Source of the DNA: Cylicocyclus nassatus
Taxonomy: Eukaryota; Nematoda; Chromadorea; Rhabditida; Strongylidae
Assembly (NCBI GenBank): GCA_958299035.1
Contig: CATQJL010000223.1
Span: 73,859,600-73,923,599, forward strand
Reading direction: 5' to 3'
Length of the DNA stretch: 64,000 nt
The translations under genes were made by a program, and so were the position numbers. Shown here one piece after another: positions 23,401 through 36,032 of the stretch; the first letter of the stretch is position 1; each line of letters opens with the position of its first letter. The notes below the pieces were generated by a model that saw only the letters and a program-made list of their open reading frames with translations, was not told the DNA's origin and ran no database searches.

Positions 23401-25775
23401 CAGGCTTCAAGATGCAATACAATTCAGTTAGCTTTGAAAAATAAAGGATGATGGGCCTGACTATAGCAAATCCGTTACGTTGCCGACAAAGTCTATTCCG
23501 ACTGTGACAAAAAAAAACTGGAAAATTCTTACATTCAAGGACTTCCAAGTAGTCTCTTCATTTTTCCACTAAATCAATTTCATGGGAACCAAAAGAGTCT
23601 GCTGGTGTCTCTGAGTTTGACAAACGTGCAAATGCTACACAAGATGACAATCAAGCATTCATATGAAACATGGTCGTTATACTATTATAACTACAAAAGC
23701 ATGCAATTACGACAAAAATCGGATTTTTGTTTCAAGAAACCATTTGACAGAATATGGCAGACTCTGCGTTTATTTTTCCCACAAAAGTAAATACCAAAGG
23801 TGGACCGCGAGAAAGGAATTTAATCATAAAATTAATTTAGCTGCGTGAACAATGCTTTGTTAGTTGTATACTTTATAAGCCGAGCAAAATTCGGAAAGCA
23901 TTCCAAAGAATTATCGGAAAGCGCAACTAACCAACCCCTACATTCAAAAGGGTTTCTGTCTCCTTCGCTCTTCTCCCGAAGAGATTTCGGACATTTACTA
24001 GTGACAATGTATGTGAATACATTCAAGACTGGAAAAATACCTACAACCTTGCCTACTATCCGTTGTTGATTTCAACATAAGGATGAGACCAATCTTATAA
24101 GATAAAATAATGAATTCACAGAGATAGTGCACGTCCAAGTAACAACAAATCAATATAATCGAGTGTCTGGACATCTTTGACGATACGAATTGATAATTGA
24201 AGAGACAATACATCTCACAACCGCTAATGCGACACGGAATGTGGGCGGTGCTAATCGCTAGCCATGTTCTGTTTGCAAATATTTTCAACCTTGACCAGAT
24301 GTTGCGTTATTCGTAAATAGTTGAAGAACCGTATGTGACAATTGACTGTGAACCAGAAAAAGCAATTTTGACATAAGTTGATCTAGTCTATTGTTGTTAG
24401 GCTCTTAGGTGGAGAAAACTTCTGTTAAACCTGTGATCTCAGCCAAAAACAAATCAAATCGACAAGAAGTCCATAAATAAAGTGCAGATTTTTTAGTAGT
24501 TGCACTGTAGACGCCTGCACGCTTGCACGATAAATTGCGACAAGAGAAGAATATCAATGATGACGGACATTTAATGCAAGAAGTGACATGACCCAGTGTG
24601 ACCTTGACGAGTACGTTTCGCTTATTGCGTCACTGTTCACTGCAAATGCTACAAGGAGATAAGAAGCTTTTCTTGAATTTCATCCATATTCACTCGAGTA
24701 TGATCAAAAATTTTTGAAAATCTTGTAATGGAAAAAGGCAACAAGGTGCTGGTGCAGACAAGGAACGATTACGTACACATCAAGGTTGTCAGGTGGGTTC
24801 TCGTAGTCCGCGCTACTAATCCAATTTGTAGCCAGTTTTTCAACAAGCGAAGTCACTGCTTGGTGGGGTTATTTCTCACTGATTTCTATTGCAATGAAAG
24901 CTGTATGTGAGCTAAAAACCTAAGCTGATGCTTTCGTAAAAATTGGTATTGGTTTAGTGAACAGAAATATCTAGCTAAAGATGAGCTTAGTTTGATTGTG
25001 GGATAAATTCAATCCAATTACCTGCCAAAGTATCAGGTTGGAAGAAAAGAATGTCGTTTTTTGTTTGCTTGTCATGACATCGCAACAAGGCAAATTTGCG
25101 TGTTTGGCTTATCATTCGATAGAGTAAATCTAGCTCTACAAAACGGAATTACTGCTTTTGCACCAAATCATATTCATGTGGAGTTTGAAGATGGAATCTA
25201 AAAACTTTTATATGACCAAAAGAATCAAAAAAGATTTCTTCGTCTAACTTTCCGCGGACCCCCAACTTGCTCACAAACATACCTCCCTTATCAAACATTC
25301 ATATGCGCCGTTGTTGTAACCACAGTCTGCCCCATTCCCGATCAGGCCAAAATTGGCATGGCGGGAGTCCGCTTCGCAAGGGTTTTGCGTCACGCTTACA
25401 GCCTGCTTGCATGCTCTCTCTTCAATCGCTTCACACTCTCCGACAGTGCGCGTATGCACCGCGAATTAGTGGCTTTTCGTGCGCGCGAATCTAGCTGAAG
25501 ATTCGGCCTGATCTCGATTGGGACAGACTGTACTTCTTTTCTAGACGTCGCAAAGTTAAAGCTTTTCTTCTGCCAAAGCGATGCTCGTTCCTGCGAAGGT
25601 ATTTCTATACTATTATAGTTAGCTTGCTTGAGCAGTACAACCATACAGTTTCAGCCTTCTTCAGGAAATTTGAAGGACAAAAGTAAGCTAAATTCGATTT
25701 TTCTCCAGAACTAACTATTGCAGAAAGCTGAAACCTACGGTTATACTTCAAAGCTGAGTAGAATAGAATTAGTTA
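20446..25775. other. Long gene-poor region
   Basis: Bases 20455-20590 hold repeated GTGGGTT/AACCCAC motifs (GGTTCCGGAACCCACTGG twice). From 21600 to 25700 the sequence is AT-rich with short ORFs of random look. Bases 22060-22160 and 28480-28590 share a diverged repeat (GGGCTAWAGTCCATRGCTTG). No exon with convincing splice sites or codon pattern was found. Confidence 0.4.
21349..21466 (+). CDS. Possible TATA-driven micro-ORF, 23 aa (ATG at 21395)
   Basis: TATAAA at 21349-21354 lies 46 bp before an ATG, nearly the spacing seen in the proline-rich gene. The ORF 21395-21466 starts MKFSILLVVS, like the beginning of a signal peptide, then becomes hydrophilic (HQNPYEQKRRWYT) and stops. It may be a first exon whose continuation I cannot find, a tiny peptide gene, or chance. 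Confidence 0.22.
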
Positions 25776-26263
25776 CGCGGGACATCCGGGTAGGGAAACG
25801 AAAGCCGCCAGTTGGGGCCGCCTTTGCGGGCTACTGGTCTTGGGACGAAATGCAACAACACTGCAAAGATATCAGTTGCCCTCGAATGGCATCTCAAACT
25901 GGCGGCATTCGTTCCACAGCCCCTCAGACAGTCGGTGCCGTAGTCGCGGCGGACAGTCGAAATCTGGCAGAGCCGCGGAGGACCCAATTGACCAGTGAGA
26001 GCGGGGCGAGAGGGCGGTCCCTTCTTGTAGGTCACGGTGACGTCACAAGCAGGCGAATGGGACCCTTCTCCGGATCTGCTCCGGAGGTACGCCAGATTTG
26101 GGAGAGCCGCGGAGGAGAGATTTGCCCGCCGCGAGTGCGCCAAATTTGCGACACCTCCGGAGCAGAAAATGGCAGGGCTCCGGAGCACAAATGGGAGGTC
26201 TCCGGAGCACAAATGGGAGGGCCCCGGAGCAGAAAATGGGAGGTCTCCGGAGCACAATAGGTA
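25776..26263. repeat. GC-rich repeat island ending in a CCGGAGCACAAATGGGAGG minisatellite
   Basis: An abrupt GC-rich block in AT-rich surroundings. Its last part (about 26150-26263) is a tandem array of units of about 20-23 bp with consensus CTCCGGAGCACAAATGGGAG. Long ORFs (180 aa plus, 167 aa minus) come from base composition and the array. Parts recur at 29478-29635, including TGCTCCGGAGGTAYGCC and a CTGTCTGAG piece, so this is a dispersed repeat. Confidence 0.6.
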
Positions 26264-26829
26264 CGCAGCCAATTTGCTGTGATACGTAGCTTAGCATTTT
26301 CGAAAATAGCTGCCCTCGTTTTTGACTTTTTGTTGTTTTTCCGCGTTTCTTTACCGTTCTTTTTCTTTTCCGCGTTGCTCTTCGTCGCGTTGGCGTTTAT
26401 GTTGTTGTAAATTCCTCGTTTTCAGGTTTATGTTTCAGATTTTCGTGCGATGCACTCAATCACTTTCAGTGTTTGGCTCTTTTCGACTTGCTGAGACAAC
26501 GTTGACTATTGATGGAGTGGTTTTTGTGATTAATTCTGGATTTTCGAAACAAAAAGCATATAATCCGAGTGAAGTCCAAATGAAGTTTTCTTCCCGTTTC
26601 AGTCAGAAAGCTTACTTTTTTAGTGGATTTAGCGGTATTTGGAAGCGTCTGCTGTTTGGGCCATCGGAAAGGATTCACACGGAAAATACATGCAAATGCA
26701 ATACTGCTATGCGACCCAGCTTAGGTATGGGTTCGAAAGGCGTCGTATGCAGCGTGCTTCGCAATCTGCCGTCCATGATGTCGTTTGAAAAATGCGACGT
26801 TCTGTGAGGTTGATGTGGGCCTTCCTTTC

Positions 26830-26871
26830 ATACCTGAAACCCGGTCATTGTGTATGACTGGGTTTCAGGTA
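26830..26871. repeat. Strong short hairpin, about 18-bp stem
   Basis: ATACCTGAAACCCGGTCAT is mirrored by ATGACTGGGTTTCAGGTAT around a short TGTGT loop with one mismatch; TTCATA/TATGAA pairing extends it on both sides. A miRNA-like precursor or a tiny MITE are both possible. Confidence 0.45.
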
Positions 26872-29477
26872 TTGTGTATGAAGGATTCTCTGAACGTGAT
26901 TGAACAGGTCACTTGTTTCAATTTTCTCTTGGGCACAACCAGTTTCGTTAAACTTCTTCTACTGTTTTCGTGAGATTGGCGGCTGAAAAGGGACCGCTTG
27001 CACAGGCGATGGCAGTCTGCGTCTCTCGCGCGAGCCTGCTCTCTGATCATTCCCTAAAACCTTGATTAGACCGCGAAGCCCAATGCTCTCCAGCCGCCAA
27101 TCCAGTTGAATGGAAGGGAATTTTAGAACCATCCTAACTTGCACTTCAGGCTTTGCACTATGGAAAACTGCATCCCTCACATTACTGGTGTGTGCTGAAG
27201 TGCGCTAATCTCATTCATTTCAATGACAACATTGTCTGTGAGCGGAAGAAAGTAGCCCAGCAGGAGGTTAATATGAGTCAAATCGCAATTTGTCCTCGGC
27301 TCCCGTTGTGATTATTGTTATCGATTCAAACGACCTTCAAATGGCCGATATGCAAGCAGTTCGGGATTGTTTATGCTTTCTCAGAGTTATTCCATTCATT
27401 TTTGTTTTTAGTACAACAATCTGGCGGGAATCATTTTTGTGGTTGACCGAAATCTTCTCGAACTCTAGCCCTCGATTTGTAAACGGTTGATAACTTCGAA
27501 AGAAAGTTTGAGGCCTAGCCAGACTTTGCACAAAAGCGCTCAAAAGCGTCCAAACTTCTCTAACCTCTCCTCACTCTTCACACGAAAAGGTGAAGAGGCA
27601 TTAGAGAAAATTGGGCGTTTTTGGGCGCTTTTGAGCGAAGTCTGGCCAGGGCCCGAGTTTCAGTCGCAATTGCGTACTGTTACTGGCTGTTCATGAATAT
27701 GGGATGTTAGGCTTGTATGAAGTCATCAAGAACGCTGTGAATGAATCGCGTGTTTAGAAATTGCTATTCATGAACATAATCTTCAAAGATCTAGGTGGGT
27801 ACGTGTGACACCCAACGCCCTCAACGAGTACTCATCTTGGGCGTGTTTTGAATCTAGGAGATTTCGTTTAGGTAATGTTTGTTTTAGAGTTCCAGTCCTA
27901 TTTCTGAGGGATTCGACATGATCTGTTATAGCGCTTATTCGCAGTTCTAAAGTCAATAACAGCGTCTTCGATGAAATGAAACCTGAGGACATTTTGATGT
28001 GGTCATCGTTAAGGAAATAAGTATTGATAGTTTTGAAATTGCATCCTATTGCCAATCTTTATGGAGATCAACCTGAATCGCTTCATTTATCTGTTTACCA
28101 GTGCGTCGCCTCTGCTTCGCAGAGGCTCGCACTGGCCCTACTTTCTATATGCCTTGCTCATTCCCGCATAATAGTGACATTGAAACTTACCGCGCTATGC
28201 AGGCTATCACGAATGAATTGTAAACAAATACTCATTCCGAGAGCTTTTTTGTGTGAGATCGGTATTTTCGCGTGGATGAAACTTTTCCGAGAAGGATAAA
28301 TGCAAATTTGAACCGATTTTTGGACTTTTTATGGTTTAATAGTCGCTATAATGACGATGATCACCGTGGGCTACATCTCTGTGCAAAAATCTTCCCAAAT
28401 GATTAGGTAAAATCTTGGCAAATTGAACATTTACGCAACTGATTTTTCTCGGCGCCATTTTTGTAAAGTAATCAACTTTAGTTCAATTTTTTGGGCTAAA
28501 GTCCATGGCTTGCACATTAGCTTGTTAATCATATCCATGACTTTGCAAAAAGTGGTGGTACAGGCCCAATTTTGCTGTTCAGAAGCCAAGTGGATCCGTT
28601 TGCAGCGCAGTTTTTGAGGGATTTAGTCAACGGATCCGCTCGTGCTTTTGCATAGCGGACTTTCATGCTGCTAGCATGCACCGTGCAAAATTTGGGCTCA
28701 AGAGGTTGGCTGGAATTCGCTCTACGAATTTCGTAACGGACAGACACACACACACACACAAAAACACGTAAACAACCCTTAGCCCGTTATTATAAGTTAT
28801 GATTGTGTGCTCTTGACAGATATATGAAGCGATTCAGGTTGATCTCCATAAAGATTAGCAGTAAGCTGAAGATCACACGGTGATTAGTCAGTATCTCATT
28901 TCCTAAACGGTAGACGTTTGCTTTCGCTGTTTTCTCTAGCAGTACACTCAGGGCGAGCGGGGTGGCTTTCAGTAGCATCATCATTGCTTTGTGGTGTCTG
29001 TCTCATATTACATCGTGTACCCCATTTCTCAACCGAGACCTATTCTGTGCGAGTTTCTTCATTGTTTTGCGCTGCAATGCAGATATCAGCACTCAAAGGT
29101 TTTGTGACAAAAGGTTTTGCGCTGTGTTTTTCCAAGCAATCTAACTCACTACACTTACTTCGATTATGTTTTCGCTTAGGTACAGCCATAGGTTGCCGGC
29201 AACTGTTGTCGGTGTTGTTCGTTTTGTAGCTGCTAAATTTTCTTTTGCAATTTGCAGGAGATTGTTTGCAGTTAATTTGAAATAAATGTCTTGTCTCTTC
29301 ATTCTTTTATCTTTTATCCACAAACGCTAGGGGTGAGAGGGAGGGGGTAAAGAACGGGGTTGAGGGTCGCGCTGAAGTCCTACGGGTCGGGGGATCGTAT
29401 TCGGCTAATTTGGGTGGGGTTTAGAGACAAAATTGGGGTTTGGAGCTTAATTAGGGCTAGTTACAATATGCCGCAGC
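26872..29477. other. Gene-poor region with small repeats
   Basis: It contains the MITE at 27514-27651, a CA microsatellite at about 28743-28762, and a GCCTCTGCTTCGCAGAGGC hairpin piece near 28105 that recurs near 31285. Just upstream, a 161-aa plus-strand ORF (26322-26807) has no recognisable domain and no clear promoter or splice site, so I do not call it a gene. Confidence 0.35.
27514..27651. mobile_element. Short foldback MITE, about 138 bp
   Basis: CCTAGCCAGACTTTGC...AAAAGCGCTCAAAAGCG at the left is mirrored by CGCTTTTGAGCGAAGTCTGG at the right, and pairing continues through AACTTCTCTAA/TTAGAGAAAATT. A target duplication was not found. Confidence 0.5.
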
Positions 29478-29635
29478 AGCCTTCCGCAGCACAAAATGGG
29501 AGGACTCCGGAGCACAAAATGGCAGGGCTCCGGAGCACAAATGGGAGGGCTCCGGAGCACGAGTGGCAATCCCCAGCTGGGAAAACCCCGCGGCTCGGCC
29601 ATTTCTGCTCCGGAGGTATGCCGTCGACTGTCTGA
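29478..29635. repeat. Second locus of the CCGGAGCAC minisatellite
   Basis: Four units of about 20-22 bp (CTCCGGAGCACAAATGGGAG with variants) are followed by GCTCCGGAGGTATGCCGTCG, matching the island at 25776-26263. The rest of that island is absent. Confidence 0.6.
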
Positions 29636-30289
29636 GCCAACATCACATTGGCAGAAGCACGAAAATTTTCTATTTTTTGACTAGCCAAGAGAAGATTACA
29701 GACTGCGTATAAGAATGTTTGATGAGGGATGTATGTCTATGAGCAAAATGGGAGTCCTTAGAAATTTTCTAGACGGAAATAAGTTTTTTTTGATTCGGTC
29801 CCGAAACTTTTTAGATACTGTCCTCAAACTTGAAGTGGTTTGAGTGTTTTGCAAAAGCAATAAAGCTATTTCGTAGAGCTTGATTGCTCTATCGAATGGT
29901 ATCCCACACGTAGTTTTAAAGCTTGCCCTGTTGCATGCCATGAGAAGGAGTAAAAATTTCAAGTCTTCTTTTCCTTTCATAGCAACCGCCTGCCTAATCG
30001 GAAAGCAGCAGTTCTCAACGAAAAGTATAGTGAGATAGAGGATAACTCCCTGCGCAAAGATGATGTGCAGATCACAAAAAAGTATAGGTATCTACATTGC
30101 AACGAGCGTCAAAAGCTCTGCATTCTACAAACTTTGCATAGTTTTGTTTGTGAAAATTAAACGATGTAAAAGATTTTAAGGCGTTTAACAGTTTAGAGAG
30201 AAGCTCCAAAAATGAAGGTTGCTCAAGCTCTCGTCTCCATGAGATAAAAATTGAAATAGAGATAAAGGTGAAAATCCACGCATCGTTTA

Positions 30290-30563
30290 GGCACCCGCCA
30301 TACTTGATCCTCTTGATCCGCTTAATCCACTTGATCCGCTTGATCCGCTTAATCCGCTTCGTGTAAAACGCGCGCACTCGGCAGTCTGTCATCTGGCGTC
30401 ACGTACAGCGATTTTGATTAACCATACGGCTTTTTACCTACGCGGCGCCAAATGACAGACCGCTCAGTGCGCGCGTTTTACACGAAGCGGATTAAGCGGA
30501 TTAAGCGGATCAAGCGGATCAAGTGGATTAAGCGGATCAAGAGGATCAAGTATGGCGGGTGCC
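30290..30563. mobile_element. Palindromic MITE with TTA target duplication (PIF/Harbinger-like), 274 bp
   Basis: GGCACCCGCCATACTTGATC at the left is mirrored by GATCAAGTATGGCGGGTGCC at the right, flanked by TTA on both sides (30287-30289, 30564-30566), as expected for PIF/Harbinger elements. Next to each end is an array of the 9-bp unit ATCCGCTTG/A (about 6 copies), then CGTGTAAAACGCGCGCAC...CTGTCAT in both arms. The 3-bp TSD makes the class likely, not certain. Confidence 0.75.
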
Positions 30564-30566
30564 TTA

Positions 30567-33500
30567 CATCGCTTGATTTTCCTCATCGTTCCCAGCAAAA
30601 CTGCTCAGCATAAATAATATCAAATAACAATCTATGACTTAATAATGAGTTTACGTCTATTTGTCTGTTGTCTGTGTGTAGTTTGTCGTCGCGAAAATCG
30701 TAAGGCAAGTTACAGCAAAGGTCTTGATCTAGAGAACTTTGGTCATAGCACCATATCAGCATGTAGACAAACTGTGTAAAAGCACAAGCCGATCCGAGAA
30801 GTGGAATAAAACTGTGCGCCAAACGGATCCACGCGACTTTTGGCGCATTAAAGTGGGCCTGTAATTAGACTTTTTCCAAAGTCGTGGATTTGTTCAACAA
30901 ATATATTGGCAAACCATGCACTTCGGCCCGAACAGTGAGCAAAAAAACTACTTTCACGCAAGATAGGCGCCGAAGAGAATAATTGCGTAGATAATCGATT
31001 TGTCAAAGTTTTATCCAAGAAATAGAGAAAATTTTTGCTTAGGGATGTAACTCACGGTTGCCTTCATTCTCATGGCCTATTAAGCCATTATAACTCTAGC
31101 AACTGATTTAAACTCGCATTTAATCTTTTGGAAAAAACTTTTGTCCCCGAAGTCAACTCTTTTACAAAAGCTTTTCGATTGAGCAGCTTAGAGTTCATTC
31201 GTAATGATCGGCATTGCGCCGTGTTTGAAAGCCATCATTTTGCGACTACGAGGAAAGCTTGTTGATAGTGGAACTAGCGCGAACCTCTGCGAAGCAGAGG
31301 TGACGCACTGGGTAATAAATATGCTCTTGCGGTTATACACTGGATCCTTTATCAAAATGTGAAACTGAGCTGGGCGGTCGTCTGTATCACATACGATAGC
31401 AGCCTATCCTGTACTTGAAAAAGCGAGTCAAAAAAGAGAGTGGCTGAGAATCAAGAGTAAATGGACCTGGACAAAGTTTTTGCCTGTTCGCAAGGGAAAA
31501 CTCCAGTAAGGTTTTTAGAAATAAAAGCAAATGCTCATTTAAGATCAGTGTACAGCAGAGACGAGATCAACAAAAGGGAAGTAGTATGAGCATGTTTTTA
31601 GACATAGTGCGTCCACAACGATCGTTTCTTCAACTATTTAAGAAGGAAACGGTCAAAACTCAAACTGGTTCTTTTCAACTGAAGGTGTATTATTAAAATT
31701 GTTTTGAAGAGATGATTATATGTCTTTCCTTCTTATCTGCCGAAGTTCTCTGGATTTATAGGTGTTCGTTTTCACCGCAAGATGGCACCCACGAATGGAA
31801 GTCACGTGCAGCAATGCCTGAAAGTGCACGCTTAAGCAACGGTAATTTCAAAATCTTGAGAGGTGCCATGTAAGGTTTTATTGCTACAATTGCAAGCAAT
31901 TGGTCTCCCTTCCATGTGGTCAACATAGAAGTCATTAGAGATCAAGCTCATATCACTGCGCCGAAGCAAGTATTCGCAGCGTTACCCTGCGTACGCCGTG
32001 CAATATTGCTAAAATTTGAGTCTGGGCAGTCTACGGTACATGTAAGCCAACTAACGGCGTGTTCGCTTTTAGCGTCATACAGAAGCTGCTTGTATACAGT
32101 GTATAAACGATAAGTAGACTCAAAATCAAAGAAAAATCTGAAATCGCAGGCATCTACATAGACAGCACAAGTACAGGATAGTCTTGAAGCAATGGCAGCA
32201 ATTCGATTTCATTATTTGCCTCTATCATTCTCTCCTCAAGGACTTCAAAATGATATCCAAGTAAATCTATGAATTCAGAATACTGTTTTTTTCAACTAGC
32301 GTTATGTAATCTTCGAAGCTGAGCAGTATTTCCATGCACATTAAAAACACCACACTAATATCAAAGTGTTGATGGTTTGTTGTTAAGATATTCAACAAAA
32401 AATAGGTAAAATAAACAGCAGAAACGCCTTTAAACAGGATAGGTTTTATATATGAAATAGCACAAAATATGAATTAAATTTGCAAAGTTTCTGAGGGAGG
32501 TAAGACAGAAGGACTGATGATGATAAATCGATATGAGACTGTTGGTGAGTATTAGAGAAAAAATTCTCATAAAGAAGATAATCAACTGTGACAGTAAGAG
32601 CTGATGTGAAAAGAACTAGTGAACTTCTAGGCAGGTAGTCATTCAGAGGTAAATTTGGTCTCCGACTTCCTGATCATTGATGTCTTTAAGTAACGGCAGA
32701 CCTCGGCAATAGCTTAAACAAACCTTGAATCCAGCCTTCTGCCACCAGTTAACATGGTATCCTACGAACGGTTTAGAACTCTCATAAATTTAAAGTGTTT
32801 CCAAACCATCAAGATAGTTAAAATCATTATTGCATTTCACTCCAGTGACTGCTATATAAATCGTAACAGCTACGATTTGCTAGTCGTTTCCGCTTTTTTT
32901 ACGGAGGAGGACATCCGCAGATTATCTGAAAATCCCTATTGTCACCTAGATATTATGATTTATACTTTTAGTCCTTTCTGCGCTGTTACAACCTTGAGAA
33001 CTTATAACTGAAACAGTAAGTGATACACAATGATTATGATGCAGCACAATTCAAGGCAATGTAATCTTTAACTATACTAGGTCGACATGTAAGTTTTCTT
33101 CTCCCATAACTTTTCTATTCAAACGTAGCCCTCTCACTGTTTTGCTTTCTACAAAATGTGATATAAGCTACAAGACTCCGCAAACCGTTTGTTTTGATGA
33201 AGTAAAAGAAAAATTATAAGCATTTCAAAAACTGAGAACCAAGATTACGGTTTCTAAGCAGAAATGAAGCTGTGCACAACCTGAATCAAATACATCAAGG
33301 AGGATTTGTGGGCAGCGTACTGCTAGAGGTTGACTTATCGAACTCACTATAAAAGAAATGAAGTCTGAAATCAAATTATAATCGGCGCCCTCGAGAAGTT
33401 TAACGAATCGAAAGCTCCAAATTTATAGGGCGTCTACCCTAGTTAAGCTTGCAAAACCTCAAAATTGCCGAAAATTCGCACAGCGGGTTGACTCGACATA

Positions 33501-34035
33501 CTGAGCACGATCATCATTTGTGATCAGCATGTCGAATAACACCCTAGACCAAGCTTTCGCAAGATCTGAAGCAATCTGAAAATTTCCCATTATAAACCTA
33601 CCGTGATCCTTACTTGCGACGACGATTCGGCAAAAATATCAGCATTTGCAGCTTACATCTTAATCCTTATGATAGCAAGATGAAGGCGTTACATAAAATG
33701 ACAAAAGTTACATGAAAAGTTGCATCACTTATGTGCCATCCTAATACTAGGCTTGAATGACATTAGTCCAAATTGGGCTCACACATGACTAACTTCGAAC
33801 TGTCTGTTTAGAAAGGGAATGCCGTCCCGTGAAAAAGAGGACAGTGCTGGGCCAGACTGCGCTGTGTAGGCCGCCGAGGCAGAAGATATGGCATAAGCAG
33901 CGTGCGCCACGTGCAGTACGCTGCTTAGGCTGCGTTCATACTGATTCTGAAGTCCAGGGAAAGTTGAGCAAGTATGAGAAGATTAGATAAGGGTAAAGTA
34001 TGAGCATTCATTAGAGCAGAAAACTGAATGCTCGT
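30567..34035. other. Gene-poor region
   Basis: Mostly AT-rich sequence without repeats I can name. A plus-strand 85-codon ORF at 32754-33011 (ending TEEDIRRLSENPYCHLDIMI...TYN) is open, but no promoter, splice signal or family supports it. A GC-rich inverted repeat AAGCAGCGT...ACGCTGCTT lies at about 33895-33930. Confidence 0.3.
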
Positions 34036-34389
34036 CTAGAAGCTAAAAGTTTTCCTAGCTCTTAACTGAGACAGTGAAATGGCCATGGGAGACACACATG
34101 TACCGCGGCTGCGCCGCACCCAATCTAGTGCACATAAAAACCCTTCAGTCTTGAAATCGGCGAGGGATTGGGAGTGGGAAATGAAGGCAGATACATGACT
34201 CGGTGCCACGCTTGACGAAGATTTTGGCGAGCCGTGAGTCATGACCCAGTCCTCAGATAAATGTGGATACCCTAAATACAGATACCCTCGATACATATCG
34301 AGGGTATCTGTATTATCTGTATTATCTCGCATCCAGGTACTCTGGTAAGCTTCACTTTGTGGGCCATGAGAGGACACAACCTTCACCTG
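34036..34389 (-). CDS. Possible terminal exon, about 117 codons
   Basis: A clean acceptor (TTTTCTTTCAG) at 34390 opens a frame VKVVSSHGPQSEAYQSTWMR... that runs 117 codons to a TAG. It is rich in Ser and has NTDNTDTLD micro-repeats where the DNA is partly palindromic (TACCCTCGATA...TATCGAGGGTA). No upstream exon, poly-A signal or known domain was found. Confidence 0.25.
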   Translation of the reverse strand, partial: QVKVVSSHGPQSEAYQSTWMRDNTDNTDTLDMYRGYLYLGYPHLSEDWVMTHGSPKSSSSVAPSHVSAFISHSQSLADFKTEGFLCALDWVRRSRGTCVSPMAISLSQLRARKTFSF

Positions 34390-35258
34390 AAAGAAAAACA
34401 GAAGTCATCCGGGGCTTCTCCCCAAATGTTATTATTCTGAATATATCGGAACGAATGTGAATGAAAACCTAGGGAAGAATATCTTTAGATTATCTCAGCG
34501 AAACCAAGAATTTGCGTTTTTATAGCCCTTTTTACGCTAAAAAGAAGGTTTTTGTGAAAGTTTCCCCAAAATTTAGGGCAACATTTTTCAGTTAACCTGT
34601 TATTTGGCCGAAATCAACTTTCAGAAGTTTAGGAAAGCTATTGGAGTTAAATAAAAACGAGAAACTGCGCTCAAGCTTTGCGAGAATCGCGAGTCGCGCA
34701 CGAATGCTGGTATCTCGTTAATGAGTGATTTTCACAGCTTGTGACGTTGTCAGTGCTCCTCGTTGTGTCACGGCGATCAGAATGACATATAATGTTGCAG
34801 GGTTTCATTCAGACGCCGCGGAGATTTACGACCAGAGCCAAATGCTCCGTTGGCTCTGGTCTGTCTCCGCTGCTCGTCTGCGTTTCCGGCGCTGCGCGCT
34901 ACCTCACTACCCCAAGCGCGGGACGAAGGGCATTTGGCCCTGGCACCCTTTTCTTCGTTGTTTCGAGCCCAGTTTCAGCAATCTATATATCATATAGAAG
35001 CTCTTGATCTCTACTTTCACGCTGATAACGTCCCAAGACCACAATTTTTGACTTGAACACGAAATTCGGGAAATATCTTGTTTTCGAAAATCTCTTGTTT
35101 TCTAGTTCACTCTTTGCAAGCGGTTTTTTCGTGCATTTTATAGGTCTTGCCTTTGTTCATAAGGAAGCCAACGACCCAGTCTTATCTCTTCGATTATGGC
35201 GGAATTTTTTGTGAAAAATTGTAAAAAGTGCGTTTTTCTTCACCTTGTTCTGTTTCAG
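34390..35258. other. GC-rich patch with hairpin, no supported gene
   Basis: Bases 34814-34872 hold an imperfect hairpin with stem ACCAGAGCCAA...TTGGCTCTGGT and outer GCGGAGA...TCTCCGC. All three plus frames are open across 34790-34990 because of GC richness, so coding cannot be inferred. Confidence 0.35.
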
Positions 35259-35358
35259 TGCTTTCGCAGCGTTTTTTTCAGCTTGGGCGATTATTGCTCA
35301 GAACAATAGGCGCAACAATCCAGGCAACATCCCAGGAAACAGGAACGTCATTGCGGGG
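35259..35358 (+). CDS. Candidate internal exon, AFAAFFSAWAIIAQNN...
   Basis: The 100-nt segment lies between a very good acceptor (CTTGTTCTGTTTCAG) and a GTAAAAG donor. One frame gives a hydrophobic AFAAFFSAWAIIAQ followed by an Asn/Gly/Arg stretch, like the end of a membrane span. The other frames are also open. A following exon at 35771 (TIEGMNVDIH...) would be in phase and end in a stop, but this is weak. No upstream exon was identified. Confidence 0.3.
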
Positions 35359-36032
35359 GTAAAAGTTTAAAGGACGCACCAAAAATTAAAATTGGCTTCG
35401 ACGTTCTTTTCGATTTAGTAAAAAAGTCTTTGCGTTTCCATAACTAATTTCTTTCTTGTTTATCTTCTTCTTGATGACCACTCCTTCCGAAACATGTTTT
35501 TTTGAAACAATCACAAAAAGAAAAATCAGCTTTCCTTCGTTTTGCCCGTTTTGCGACTTGCTGGTCCTGGAAAACTTGCACTTTGGAAAGCCGCCAAATG
35601 AAAGATTCCAAACCCCATTGCAGCGTTTTGATCCGGTTTTCAGCAGTTTCTTTTGCTTTTTGAATCTATTTTACGCCATTTTCTTTTCTTTGATGTTCTA
35701 TAAACAACCTTCACTTTTTATGAGGTTAGATATTCAAACAACCACTTTTGATGCCCTCTCTCTAGACTATCGAAGGTATGAATGTGGATATTCATCTAAG
35801 AATTTTCCATGAAGTGCTCTGATAATTACCACGGCTTGATTTAAGCGCTAGGAAACATGTCACAACCATTTTTATTCCATTTGCACATTCAATTTCTCTT
35901 AAATGCGCTCATAACTCCTCGCGTAGGAGCACTGCGCAGATAAGAAAGAATTTGGAATCAGCTTTTGATGCCTCAAATTAGTATACACCATCTCAGAACG
36001 CTACCTTCGATTAACCATCTTTCCTTTGTTAG

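Noticed and set aside
25718..26272. Overlapping 180-aa and 167-aa ORFs on opposite strands
   Set aside because: They arise from GC-rich repeat DNA and a tandem array; peptide repeats (SGAQMGG, EHKWEVSG) follow the minisatellite unit, with no domain or splice context.
26322..26807. 161-aa plus-strand ORF
   Set aside because: Phe/Ser/Cys-rich with no recognisable domain, promoter or splice evidence; probably an open frame by chance.
32754..33011. 85-aa single-exon gene
   Set aside because: Open frame only; no promoter, poly-A signal or family resemblance.
34787..35056. GC-rich coding exon
   Set aside because: All three plus frames are open, and an internal hairpin explains the composition better than coding does.
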